Below, piece after piece: positions 22,347 to 33,505 of a stretch of DNA of 64,000 bases (within the stretch, counting starts at the first letter, position 1; each line of letters starts with the position of its first letter). The stretch covers positions 18,084,800-18,148,799 of the forward strand of contig NC_079518.1 in assembly GCF_000801105.2 (NCBI RefSeq). Reading direction: 5' to 3'. Under the pieces are notes generated by a model that saw nothing but the letters and a program-made list of their open reading frames with translations, made no database searches and was not told the DNA's origin. The stretch is from Raphanus sativus. Lineage: Eukaryota > Streptophyta > Magnoliopsida > Brassicales > Brassicaceae. The translations under genes were made by a program, and so were the position numbers.

Positions 22347-23011
22347 TAAACTCTGTCTCTCGTTTCTGAAACAATTATAAACCTATAAAGTTTCCATCTT
22401 TCATCTGTTTTAAAATTCAGTTTTAGCAGATCTAAATAAAAGGAATCGCATTCCAGAAGAAAACTAGAATCATCGCATCAGGAACGGGAACATTATTCAC
22501 AAATTTTAGACAGGAATAGTCTTAAGAGATTGATTTGTAGCAAAATCAAGCTTCCTATGCAAACACAAAGTGATCTAGAGGAAAAAGAACAAAAAGCTTC
22601 TTACTTTCTGAAGATACAGAGGAGAAACAGTGATCTTCTTTCTTCTTTAGATCTCCACTAAGAAGCTTCTCTTTATCTGCGGGTCTGAAGAAATGGCGAG
22701 AGAAAAAAAATAAGACGAAGAAGAAAATATATTTACCCCAAAGTAAAGCTCATTAACGACGATAATAGGGTCAATTCAAACCGAGCTAACCCGAAGTAAA
22801 CCACGTCAACTATGTGGATCGACAGATTCGGGACAGGCTGCTCAACTCTCCCCAGCTCCAACCGATGTTCACTCTCTTCTTCAACTTTATTTTTTTGGGT
22901 TATTGCTCCCTTTTAGCTAATGATGTTTTCTTTTCTTCTTCTTTCCTGTTTCATTAGTAACTTGTTTTCACAACATATAAAACTCAGTAAATGTTTATAA
23001 ATTTTAACATT
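22347..23011. other. 5' region of the RING gene
   Basis: It contains the probable 5'-UTR intron (about 22375-22605, minus strand) and a purine-rich first exon near 22610-22700, then about 300 bp before the retrotransposon. Nothing else recognised. Confidence 0.45.
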
Positions 23012-23016
23012 TTGAC

Positions 23017-23401
23017 TGTTGGTCCCAGATATTGTATCCAAAGAGTTATCTCAATACACGTTTGTTTTGGTGGTAGAAGTCTACCTTTTCTCATTGCATA
23101 ACATGAACTTAAATAGGAAAGTACAAAGCTTGGAGTATCAACTCCGTGAAAACATGGAAAGTGGAAATAGTGGAGGAGATGGTTCCTAAACACAAAGATG
23201 ACCAATTCTCCTCTTATTGTGCAATCGAAATTCATTAGAGAAATAAAGCAAATAAATAGCAACTGCTTTACTTAATCATACTTCCGGTTTGGCACTCTTT
23301 GCCGGTTTGATCTTCTTGGTTCAACTTCTTCTGGTTCATCTTCACTCTCAATCTCGTCATGCTCTACTATTCTTGCTTCTCTTGACTCTGTAGACGCATC
23401 A
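23017..23401 (-). repeat. 3' LTR, 385 bp
   Basis: In element orientation it runs TGATGCGTC...GACCAACA. It contains the last about 43 codons and the stop (23274-23272) of the pol frame, so coding sequence overlaps the LTR. Confidence 0.92.
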
Positions 23402-26400
23402 TTACCGCCCTCCCGGAAAAGAATCTTGTCCTCAAGATTCAGATTGGGAAAACTCCTTCGTAACTGATCAATCTTCTCCCAAGTAGCATCTGCAGCAGGT
23501 AAGTCTTCCCACAACACAAGAGCCTCCTGTAGCAACTCACCCGCATGATCCTGGTCTCGAAAACGTAGAACACGCAGAGGTTTCAGTCGGAGAACTCCGT
23601 TAGTGCGGATAGGCGGCAAGGAACCTGAGGTGGGAGTCTCTTCGCCAACATGTCTTTTGAGGAGAGAAACATGGAAGACATTATGAACTCTAGAACCCTC
23701 CGGAAGCTGAAGACGATACGCGACTGGCCCAATGCGTGCTTCGATCCTGAACAGTCCATAGTAACGTGTGGAGAGCTTGTGAGCAGATCGCTTCAACACT
23801 GTATGCTGACGATAAGGTTGAAGACGCAAGTAAACCCATTCTCCAACCTGAAAAGAAATGTCCCTCCGTTTGTTATCCGCGAACTGCTTCATCCTGTTTG
23901 CCGCTGAAGACAAGTTCTTCTTCAACTCTTGTAACACCAGGTCACGCTCCACAAGTTGGTCATCAAGTTCTTGGACTGGTGTCGATAGTCCTTCATAGCG
24001 AATGAGAGGTGGGGGATCACGACCATACATGGCTTTGAAAGGCGTCATTCCGGTAGATGCGTGGTAAGTTGTATTATACCAATATTTGGCCCAAGGGATG
24101 AGGAAGCTCCACTGTTTCGGACGGTTATGAACAAAGCAGCGTAAGTACTGCTCAATGCATCGGTTGACAACTTCTGTTTGGCCGTCGGTTTGCGGATGGT
24201 AAGAGGATGACATCTTCAGTTCTGTTGCAGACAAACGCCAAAGCTCTTTCCAAAAATTACTAACAAAGATTGGATCCCGATCACTTACAATGGTTTTGGG
24301 AATGCCGTGGTGTTTGACTATAGCTTCAAGAAACTTAGCGGCAATTCCTTTTGCGGTGTAAGGATGCGCAAGAGGCACCAAGTGAGCAGCTTTCGAGAGA
24401 CGATCAACCACAACCATGATGGACGTGTGATTATCAGAACGGGGCAGTACGTCGACGAAGTCCATGGAAAGATCCTCCCATAGTTGATTGGGGATAGGAA
24501 GTGGCTGAAGAATTCCTTTTGGTGCCAAGCTTTCAGACTTCACACGTTGGCAGACATCACATCGAGCAACAAACTCACTTACTGACTTGTGCATTGCTGG
24601 CCAATAGTACTGTTGTGATAAGCGTTTGAGGGTCCGGAGTGCACCAGAATGGCCACCCATTGGTGTGTTGTGATATTCATGAAGGAGAGCATGTACCAAT
24701 GGAGAGCTTGGAGGAATAACCAGACGGTTATGGTAGTGCACGAGACCATTCCGCTTCATGTAGGGAGCTCCTGGTTTCTCATCAGCCTGCTTGCTAACTT
24801 TAAGGAGATATGGATCTGTTGTTTGTTGTTGACGAATATCTCCCCAAAAATCTGTCTGCTGAGCGTAAATGGCATTGAGGCAAGGGCTATTGGCGCGACG
24901 AGAGAGAGCGTCAGCTGCGGCGTTCATTGAACCGGGCTTGTAGGTGATTTCATAGTCGTAACCAACAAGCTTGCCCATCCATTTTTGCTGTTCTGGAGTC
25001 ATAATGCGTTGCTCAAGTAAGTACCATAGACTCCGTTGGTCTGTTTGTATCGTGAAGAACGTCCGAGGAGATATGGTCGCCAAGTGCGAACTGCAATGAC
25101 AATAGCAAGCATTTCTCGAGCATAAGTTGACCAGCTCTGTTTCGCTACACCCAGAGATTGACTCATATAAGCTATTGGCTTGCCATGTTGTGTGAGAACA
25201 GCACCGATTCCATCACCCGAAGCGTCTGTCTGAATGGTGAAGGGACTGGAAAATCTGGCAAAGCCAATGTTGGAGTTGTTGTCATTGCAATTTTTAATGC
25301 ATTGAAGGCTTCATCAGCAGGAATAGACCATGCGAACTTCCCTTTCTTCAATAGGTTGGTTAGTGGCTTGGCGATCAATCCGTAGTCCTTAACGAACTTT
25401 CGGTAGTAGCCGGTGAGGCCAAGGAAGCCACGCAATTCCGTGATATTGGTTGCGGGTGGCCAATCCAACATCGCTGTGATCTTGGTTCCATCGACTTTAA
25501 CTCCATCTCCTGAGATCACATGGCCAAGGTAGTCAACTTCCGACTGTCCAAACGCACACTTTTTCTTCTTGACGAACAGCTTCTGGTCTTGTAAAATTTT
25601 GAAGACCTGTCTGACATGTTCAATATGATCCTCCCACGAGTGGCTGTAGATCAAGATGTCATCAAAAAAAACAAGAACAAATTTACAAAGGTGCTCCCGA
25701 AATACCGAATTCATCAATGCTTGAAACGTGGATGGAGGGTTGCAGAGACCAAACGGCATAACCAAGTATTCGTAATGTCCGTTGTGCGTGCAAAAAGCGG
25801 TTTTGTGAATGTCTGCTGGATGCACTCTGACTTGGTGGTAGCCGGCGGTAAGATCAAGCTTCGTAAAGACCGTCGCACCGTGTAATTCGTCCAACATATC
25901 ATCCACTGTCGGAATTGGAAACCGGTCCTTTACCGTGGCTGCATTCAAAGCTCGATAATCGGTGCAGAATCGCCACGACCCGTCTTTCTTCTTGACTAGT
26001 AGCACCGGAGAAGAGAACGGACTGGAACTAGGTTGAATGAAACCAGTACTCATCATGGCTTGAACTTGCCGTTCAATCTCCTCTTTCTGGAAGTGAGCAT
26101 ATCGATATGGTCGTACATTCACAGGGTCAGCTCCTTCGTGCAGTATGATATGGTGTTCAATTTCACGGGATGGAGGCAACTGATCCGGTGTATCGAAGAT
26201 GGCGTCGAACTGTTCCAACAGAGGTTGAAGTTTCGTAGGGATAGTCAAAGCGGCGTCGTCTTCTTGATGTACGGCAATGGTGAAACAGGCCTGGCCCAAT
26301 TTGATATCCTGTAATATTTCCTCCGTTTGGGCCTGCGAAATTGAACCACCTTGGAGCCCATGAATGACTTGTTGCTGTCCGGCCCATGAAAAGCTCATCG

Positions 26401-27766
26401 TCTGCGCTGTCCAGTCACACAACGTCGGTCCCAATTGTTGTAGCCACTGCATTCCCAGAACGAGGTCCTGCCCTTTAATGGGTAGAGGAAAGAAGTCAAT
26501 TCGGAAATGAACCCCGTCGATGATCGTCGGCACATCTTTGTAGATTCCGGTGCACCGAATGGGATGCCCATCAGCGACACGAACATGAAAGGGTTTGGCC
26601 GGTGAGAGCTTGAGATTCAAACGACCGGCGACCTTATCGGTGACGAAATTGTGGGTCGATCCACTATCAATCAAAGCCACGAGCCTCTGTCGACTCACCT
26701 CAGCATTTGTGCGTATGGTTTTTGGAGAGCCCCATCCGGTTAGAGCTTGGAGCGTAATTTCAGGTTCTGGAGTTTCGTCATCGTCCTCATCCTCCGAGTC
26801 ATCAATCCCCTCAATTAAGAGCAGCTGTGATTTCTGGCAACGGTGGTCCGGAGTGTATCGCTCATCACAGCTAAAACAGAGGCCCAAACTCCTCTTCCGT
26901 TTCATCTCGTCCCAGCTCAAACGTTTAGGGGTTCCGTTGGTACCCGTCTTAATCGTTGGATTAGGTGCTGGTGGTATCGGCGAGGGATTGCGTTGAGTTT
27001 TGTTAGTGAAACCCGTGAAACGTCGCTGCCGTTGTAACTGCTCATCTTTCATCCTGGCAAGCTCGATCGCAGCTTTTAACGTTTTAGGTTGAAACATACG
27101 TATGCCGTCAGATATATTATCCTTGAGGCCACCAATGTAAGTTCCAATCAACGCTTTTTGTGTCCAACCCGACACCTTGTTCTGCAACCTCTCGAACTCC
27201 CGTTGATACTCCTGCAAGGTTCCAGTCTGTTGTATCTTGGAGAGTGCTTCGTCAAAATCTTTTGCGGCAGTTGGTCCGAAACGAGCCCACAATTCTGCCT
27301 CAAACACTTCCCAGGTGATAGGTGTTTGGTCGTCGTTGAGGGCCTTACTGGTTGCTTGCCACCACTCGTTTGCTTCATCATTCAAGTGGTATGAAGCAAA
27401 ACTCACTTTCTGCTCATACTGGATGTCATAGTAACCGAAGTATTGTTTCGCCTTGCTAAGCCAAGATGTTGGGTCACCATCTGTGAACTTAGGAAACTCC
27501 AACTTGACATGACGCGGTGCTGCTGCTGGCGCAAAGGGATTGGTATGTTCCCTCTGGACAGACGCCGACGGTTAGCTCCCTTCAGGTCTGCGATTGGTTC
27601 GTGGCGCACTGGAACCGCCTTCACGGATGCTCGAGACAGCCTCAGACAGCATCTGTTTAAACGATTGCTCCATGCTCCGGATCCCTGCGTTGATTTGAGA
27701 AATCTCATCTTGCACCATGCCAACGGCAGTTTCAAGATCTGAAATTCTCTCCTTATGGCTGCCCAT
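23272..27766 (-). pseudogene. Chromovirus gag-pol, interrupted by one stop and two frameshifts
   Basis: The true ATG is at 27766 (MGSHKERISDLE, a coiled-coil-like start). A TAA at about 27574-27572 breaks the frame after 64 codons. The same frame continues to 25172 with gag, a CCHC knuckle (CFSCDERYTPDHRC), a protease active site (ALIDSGSTHNFV) and RT with an FFDD active site (VLVFFDDILIYS). A frameshift near 25245 moves RNase H (TIQTDASGDGIG) into the next frame, and another near 25065 moves the rest into the frame 25083-23272. That part has the integrase HHCC finger (ending CDVCQR), the catalytic DDE pattern (DFVDVLP, SDRDPIF, DGQTEVVNR) and a chromodomain (VLWEDLPAADATWE) that would read histone marks. 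No functional polyprotein can be made. Confidence 0.92.
23402..23414 (-). other. Polypurine tract
   Basis: On the minus strand GGGAGGGCGGTAA directly precedes the 3' LTR, in the position of the plus-strand primer. Confidence 0.75.
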
Positions 27767-27820
27767 GACTGTACAACACGGTAAGCCACGACAACTGATT
27801 TAGAAATACTGTGAATAAAT

Positions 27821-27832
27821 GCTCTGATACCA
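27821..27832 (-). other. Primer-binding site, initiator tRNA-Met
   Basis: TGGTATCAGAGC on the minus strand, two bases inside the 5' LTR, complementary to the 3' end of plant initiator tRNA-Met. Confidence 0.92.
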
Positions 27833-27834
27833 AG

Positions 27835-28219
27835 TGTTGGTCCCAGATATTGTATCCAAAGAGTTATCTCAATACACGTTTGTTTTGGTGGTAGAAGTCT
27901 ACCTTTTCTCATTGCATAACATGAACTTGAATAGGAAAGTACAAAGCTTGGAGTATCAACTCCGTGAAAACATGGAAAGTGGAAATAGTGGAGGAGATGG
28001 TTCCTAAACACAAGGATGACCAATTCTCCTCTTATTGTGCAATCGAAATTCATTAGAGAAATAAAGAAAATAAATAGCAACTGCTTTACTTAATCATACT
28101 TCCGGTTTGGCACTCTTTGCCGGTTTGATCTTCTTGGTTCAACTTCTTCTGGTTCATCTTCACTCTCAATCTCGTCATGCTCTACTACTCTTGCTTCTCT
28201 TGACTCTGTAGACGCATCA
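27835..28219 (-). repeat. 5' LTR, 385 bp
   Basis: Same length as the 3' LTR. I count about four substitutions between them (for example GAACTTGAATAGG against GAACTTAAATAGG). Confidence 0.92.
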
Positions 28220-28400
28220 TTAACCAAAAATAACTTTGGAATCAAAATTGAACCGAATCAAAATCGTAACAAAGCAAACCTTTAAAGGTTGAAATTAAAA
28301 AGAGGAGAAGGATCGTCTCGATGCTAAATCTCCGACATGAGTGAAATGGAAGCAACCGGCTATTCTGCTCCAGCACCGGAGAATACAATGTGTTAAATAC

Positions 28401-29510
28401 CCAACATATCACGATATGTTCAATTCATATCCGACTTATATGGCCGTGCCAAAACATACATGAAGTTATATGATCGTGCCAAAATATACCTAACTTATAA
28501 TTTTTTGGCAAAATCATACACCACTTGCCACATCAGCTGACATGTCATCTATTTTGTTCGCGTGAATGCAACATCAGCTAATTTTGCCGACAAAGATGCA
28601 TGTGTATAATTTTTTTTAAAACTAAATAATTTTGTTATAAAAATAAACTTTTAGAAAATGTAAAATTTTATAATTTTTATTATTTAATAAAATTAACAAA
28701 AAATAATTAATTAATTAAATTTTAATCTTATATAAGAGATATATTCGTAAATATTTTGATCCTATCAAAAACCGTCCTTATAAGAGTATTGTAATAATTC
28801 AAATCCAATGCTAGTATTGCGGACGTGTTATTCTTGATTAATCATGATTGTGTTAATCTACAATTTTTAAATGTAAATAACATACCCATGATTAATAAAG
28901 CGTAACATGATTTATTTTTACGCTTGATTTTTTTTTGTCACTGTATTTTTACGCTTGATTAATAAAACGTAACATAATTTATTTTTATGCTTTTTTAATC
29001 ATGGGTATGTTATTTATAGTTAAAAAATTAGATTAAATATAAATAACATACCCATGATTACTAAAGCGTAACATGATTCATTTTTACGCTTTATTAATCA
29101 TGGATATATTATTTACATTTAAAAATTTAGATTAACACAACTATGATTAACCAAGAATAACACGTCTGCAACACTTGCATTGGATTTAAATCATTAAAAT
29201 ACATACATAACTCTTATAAGGACGATTTTTGATATGATCGAAATCTCTTCTAAAAGTTTATTAGTTTTTTTTAAAAATTATATACATGGCATATTTGTTA
29301 GCAAAGATTAGCTGACGTTGCATCCACGCGAGAAAAAATAAATGACATGGCAGCTGATGTGGCGACTGGTGTATGATTTTGCCAAAAAAATATAAGTTGG
29401 GTATGTTTTGGCACAGCAGTATAAGTTCAGGTATGTTTTGGCACGGCCATATAAATCGGGTATGAATTGAACATATCGCGATATGTTGGATATGAAATGG
29501 CCGTTTTCCC
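28401..29510. mobile_element. Fold-back element, 1,110 bp, 10-bp target duplication
   Basis: Flanked by identical TGTTAAATAC (28391-28400 and 29511-29520). The left end CCAACATATCACGATATG mirrors CATATCGCGATATGTTGG at 29473-29490. Inner parts are also inverted, for example ACATACCCATGATTAATAAA against its complement and GCTGACATGTCATCTATTTT against AAATGACATGGCAGCTGATG. The right end has about 20 extra bases (TATGAAATGGCCGTTTTCCC) that the left lacks, so the left terminus was trimmed while its target duplication survived. No transposase. A MULE-type origin is inferred from the duplication length. Confidence 0.83.
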
Positions 29511-29520
29511 TGTTAAATAC

Positions 29521-30839
29521 TCTTGATATATGTTCAGGTCCGACCTGTAAAAAAGGAACTTGGCGCATATACAAAAAACAAATTAATAGAATGTAATAAG
29601 AAAGTTTTGGATCCAGGGCTAAAAAACCTTAAGAAGTGGCTTACAACCACTAAACCACATCCGAGTTTCTTGATATGAATACACCTAAGACCATCTCGAA
29701 CCTATTTTGCTATATCTACTCTATTGAAACAAAAATATGACATATTGATAAAACTTATGTCTACTATCTATTTCATTTATTCTAAGAGATTAGATCTGTG
29801 CAACCGTACAAATGTTATTTTTTATTTTATATGCATATATATTTATTTACATCATTAGTAGTATACATTTTTAATTTTAATCATACATTTAAATATCTAT
29901 ATAACTATTTCAAATACAATAATTTATAGTTTACATGTTCTAAATAATCATCTATTTAAAATCGTCACATGTATTTGTTGTTTCTTTTTATATATTTATC
30001 TTATTATATTTACATTTAGTTATTAAACATATTAATTTGTGTTTGAAAAACTATATTTGAAAATTATTTTGTATTTAGTTTATGTTAAATTTTTACCCAC
30101 CCTTCAAAACTGGATTTCATTTAGCAATATTTTTACGTTTATTCATTTTACATAATATATTGTTGCATATACATAAGTTCAAGATATACTAATCTTAATA
30201 TATGTGTTATATAGTCTCCTAATTTTAAGCCGTCCTGTCATCATATTATATTTTTAAATAATATTTTATATATATGAAAATTAAATTTATAATTTTATCA
30301 ATTTATATAATTTTATCATATTTTATATAATAATTTTTTAATATGATTGATTATGATTATAAAATATATAAAAGTAGGATATAATTTTTTATTTTTTATT
30401 TTATAAATAATAACTGAATATATATATTAATACATAATAATAGTTATTTTCTAATTACAAAATTAGTGAAAATATTTACATAAAGTTTTTGAAAATTAAG
30501 ATATTATTAAAATATTTAGATCAACATAATAATTTTCTTCTAATATGATTGATTGTGATTATATAATAGGATATAATATTTATTTTTCATTTTATAAACA
30601 ATAACTGAATATATTAATGTATAATAATATTTCAAAAATAATTACGAAATTAGTGAAATATTTACATATAATTTTTGAAAATTAAGATCTTGTTAAGATC
30701 TTTTTAAACTGATTTTTTCGAAAATTTTAATATAAATTAAATTTTAATTTAAAAGATATCAAAAGATATTATGATTGAAGTAGTTCCAAAATTCTATATA
30801 TTATTAGTCTTATTAAAAACATTTAATATAATTTTTTAA
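29521..30839. other. AT-rich region with a diverged tandem repeat
   Basis: No gene. The segments at about 30330-30505 and 30535-30690 share TGATTGATT(A/G)TGATTATA, TAATAACTGAATATAT and TTTTTGAAAATTAAGAT in order, a tandem pair offset by roughly 190 bp. It may be the body of the minus-strand Helitron that begins at 30904. Confidence 0.45.
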
Positions 30840-30904
30840 GGATTGTCCAACTTTAAAATCACACATGAAATGAAGTTGTGAATTCTATTTTAATATAATA
30901 TAGA
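30840..30904 (-). mobile_element. Helitron 5' terminus (minus strand)
   Basis: The minus strand reads TCTATATTATATTAAAATAG after an A, then CACAACTTCATTTCATGTGT, closely matching the start at 7382 (TCTATTATATTAAAACAG...TTCATGTGTGATTTT). The body would run toward lower coordinates; I could not place its 3' end. Confidence 0.55.
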
Positions 30905-31086
30905 TTCTATCAAATTAATATTAAACATAAATATGATTAAAAACCTTAATATAAAATTTAAATTAATTAATTAATAAATAAATAAAATATTTGTCTTTTG
31001 AAATGGCAGAGCAAAATCTAATTCTTTTCTAAAATAGATGATCTCTATCATTGGGTCGGAGTTTGCTCCAATGTATTCCCCTATAA

Positions 31087-31500
31087 TCTATACTATTAAA
31101 AGAGAATCAGTTTTGAAAAGTCGATTTATTCAAGTTGTTTTGGACTCTTTCATTAGATAGTTATTATTTATTATTCTCCCTTAAATTTCTCTAACTATAT
31201 GATAGTATAATTATAGTTACCGATTTATGGTTATTTGCTTCTCCTTACAACATTAATGAAAATCAAATAATTAATCAACCAACCAACAAACCTATACTGA
31301 TTCATAATAAAATCTTGACACATCAAATATTAATATAAAATAGCATAGGCATCACAACATTATATGATACAACATATTATAGAACATCTGTTCTGCTTCA
31401 TCTTATCTCTCAAATATTTAATTCTCGTATGAAAATCAAATATTTGTTATTTAATATAAAACTCAACAACTATAATCTTTATAAAATTCACACAAAATAT
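31087..31500 (+). mobile_element. Helitron 5' terminus (plus strand)
   Basis: TCTATACTATTAAAAGAGAA follows an A, the classic 5' end of Arabidopsis-type Helitrons. It points away from the minus-strand start 180 bp to the left. The 3' end was not found, so the right boundary is a guess. Confidence 0.45.
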
Positions 31501-31514
31501 AACGAAAGAGAGTA

Positions 31515-32000
31515 GATGTGGGCATTCTGAGTTTCCGGGTCTGTTCTTTTCTATATGGGTTATTTGGGTTCTAAACATTGGGATCCTATTACATAGTTAA
31601 AAAATTTTAGTTCGAATTTGGAGCGGTTCCTATAGGATCCGGATCGGTTTGGATTCAAAATTCAAATACAACAAAAATTTATGTAGTTTTTGGGTACGTA
31701 GCCGGTCGGGGTCGGTTAAAATATTTATGACTTGAAAAAGACCAGAGGTACCTACCTGAAAACACAAAAATTATCAAAACCCAAAAATATCTAAAACCCC
31801 AACAAATACCCAAAATATATTCAAATACTCGAAAAACCTAAAATTTTCCCGAAATCTAACCCGAGGAACTGGAAAACACCCAAACTTTTCTCCGAGTACA
31901 CGAAATATATTCTTAAAAAAATTGGAATTTTACCTGAAATCTGAAATTACAACCGAAAACCCAAACCCAAAAATGAAAAAAAATATTTGTAACACCGAAA
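31515..32000. repeat. Degenerate repetitive sequence rich in GGGT/CCGAAA words
   Basis: The left part has TGGGCATTCTGAGTTTCCGG and GGATCGGTTTGGATTC. The right part has CCGAAATCTAACCCGAGGAA and similar complementary words. This layout is common in Brassicaceae non-autonomous hAT-like elements, but I could not define termini. Confidence 0.35.
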
Positions 32001-32207
32001 AGTCTGAAACAAGTGCAACATGTTCTTAGAAAGAAATGCCTGGTTATTGACCAGATTAAGAACATGTTTTTCCTATATGACACTTGATATCTAGCCTTTG
32101 TTTTGAGTATCCAGGATCAATAGATTCAGTCTCAAAGATGTGAAAGGAACAAGAGCAGGGAATATGCTTATCATCCTGAGATTTGGAGATGGAAATACTT
32201 AAAGAAA

Positions 32208-32579
32208 ATGGCTTCAAACTCCAAGGAAGTTTTTGTCCAAAATTTTATTTTGATGTTGCTTACTACATATCTTTTTTTCTTAAACCTTTGTATTGTGTCT
32301 AATATGTTTCCTTTTGATATAGGAAATACAGATTTGAGGACAAATCTTTTCAAAGGAGGAAGGGATGATGTAACCCTGACTGAGCCAACTGATCATCCAA
32401 CAAAGGACATACTAGGATGGAAGAATGATGCAATCATGACTGAACCAATGGCTGAACCAGGAGTTGAATTAAAGCAGAATTATCTGAACCAGTTCAATGA
32501 TGATGCAACCGAACTTGAACCAGAGCTGGAACCAGCTAAGAAGACTGAAAATATAAATTGTTGCTTTGGTTTACACTGA
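32208..32579 (+). pseudogene. Retroelement polyprotein C-terminal remnant
   Basis: The part after a TTTTGATATAG acceptor-like site reads TDLRTNLFKGGRDDVTLTEP, then repeated TEP words. 'DLRTNPF.EG.ND' is how many Brassicaceae Ty3-type polyproteins end. The first about 40 codons are probably not coding. Low certainty. Confidence 0.35.
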
Positions 32580-33505
32580 ACGAGATGGAAATCAACCCAA
32601 GGAACCAATCCAACTCTTCAATTATTCAGTGACTTGTGTAAGTATTATTAGTTTTTATTTTCGTTTTTATCAAGTATTAAGACCTTTCAACTTTTTTCTT
32701 TCTTTCAGTGCTACTTAAACTTTTTGAGAATTCTCTAAAGTTTTTTTTTTTTAATCAAAATTCTCTCTAAATCTGTGAATCATTTGTTCATCTTTGAACA
32801 CTGATTGCTCGGAATTCATTCTCTTCAAGCAAAACTTGTTTTTGATCACAACATGGTTCATTCTCTTAGTCTTAAACACATCACACAAGATTTGATCATT
32901 TTATAGATCATCTCTGAAGATCATTGATCCATTCTTCATCATCTAAAATCAACTCATATATCTCTCTAACACATCAGATCTTCCTTTAAAAGAATCAAGG
33001 ACAAAAAGATCTCCTCACAAGAGATTCATCAAGATCCATCTGAAAGTGTTTACAGACAAAACATAAATCATCAACCAATCTAAGAAGATCAAAGTAGATT
33101 CAGTTAAATAATAGCCAAGAAGTTGTCTGGTATGTATCAAGCGAAAACAGGGGTAATTTGATCGAAAGATGATGGTGTTAATCAATAGAACTAAAATTCG
33201 CGCATGAATCGACAAGGATTGAGGAGAAAGAACCAGAGAAGGATTGATTAGAAACGGATTGAGTTGTTAATACGGTTTTATATCAAGATATAACCACACT
33301 GATTTATGATTCTAACAACATAGACATATAAAGCAATAGTGACATACATGTTGAATAAATTATTACGTAATTCACTTATACGCTACAGCAACATTTACAG
33401 CTCGGGCCAATACATTTAAGAAAGAAAGATCAAATCTAATTTCCAACTAGCTTCTGTCACCGAAGGACCGTCTTTCTTGGGGCACAAGCTTGGACCTCTT
33501 TAATG
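32580..33505. other. 3' flank of ACC1
   Basis: AT-rich; the last 100-250 bp before 33505 are likely ACC1 3' UTR. No other gene recognised. Confidence 0.45.

Larger units (their letters stand above)
23017..28219 (-). mobile_element. Ty3/gypsy chromovirus, near full length
   Basis: 5.2 kb with LTRs at 23017-23401 and 27835-28219, a tRNA-Met-type primer site, a polypurine tract and one gag-pol region. The 5-bp flanks are TTGAC and TTAAC, a target duplication with one change. Domain order is gag, zinc knuckle, protease, RT, RNase H, integrase, chromodomain, which places it in the chromoviruses; the short LTRs and size suggest a Reina-like clade (inference). The LTRs differ at about four places, so the insertion is young, yet gag-pol has a stop and two frameshifts. 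It lies between the RING gene and a fold-back element. Confidence 0.93.

Noticed and set aside
25158..27742. Plus-strand ORFs across the retrotransposon
   Set aside because: Shadows of gag-pol codons on the other strand.
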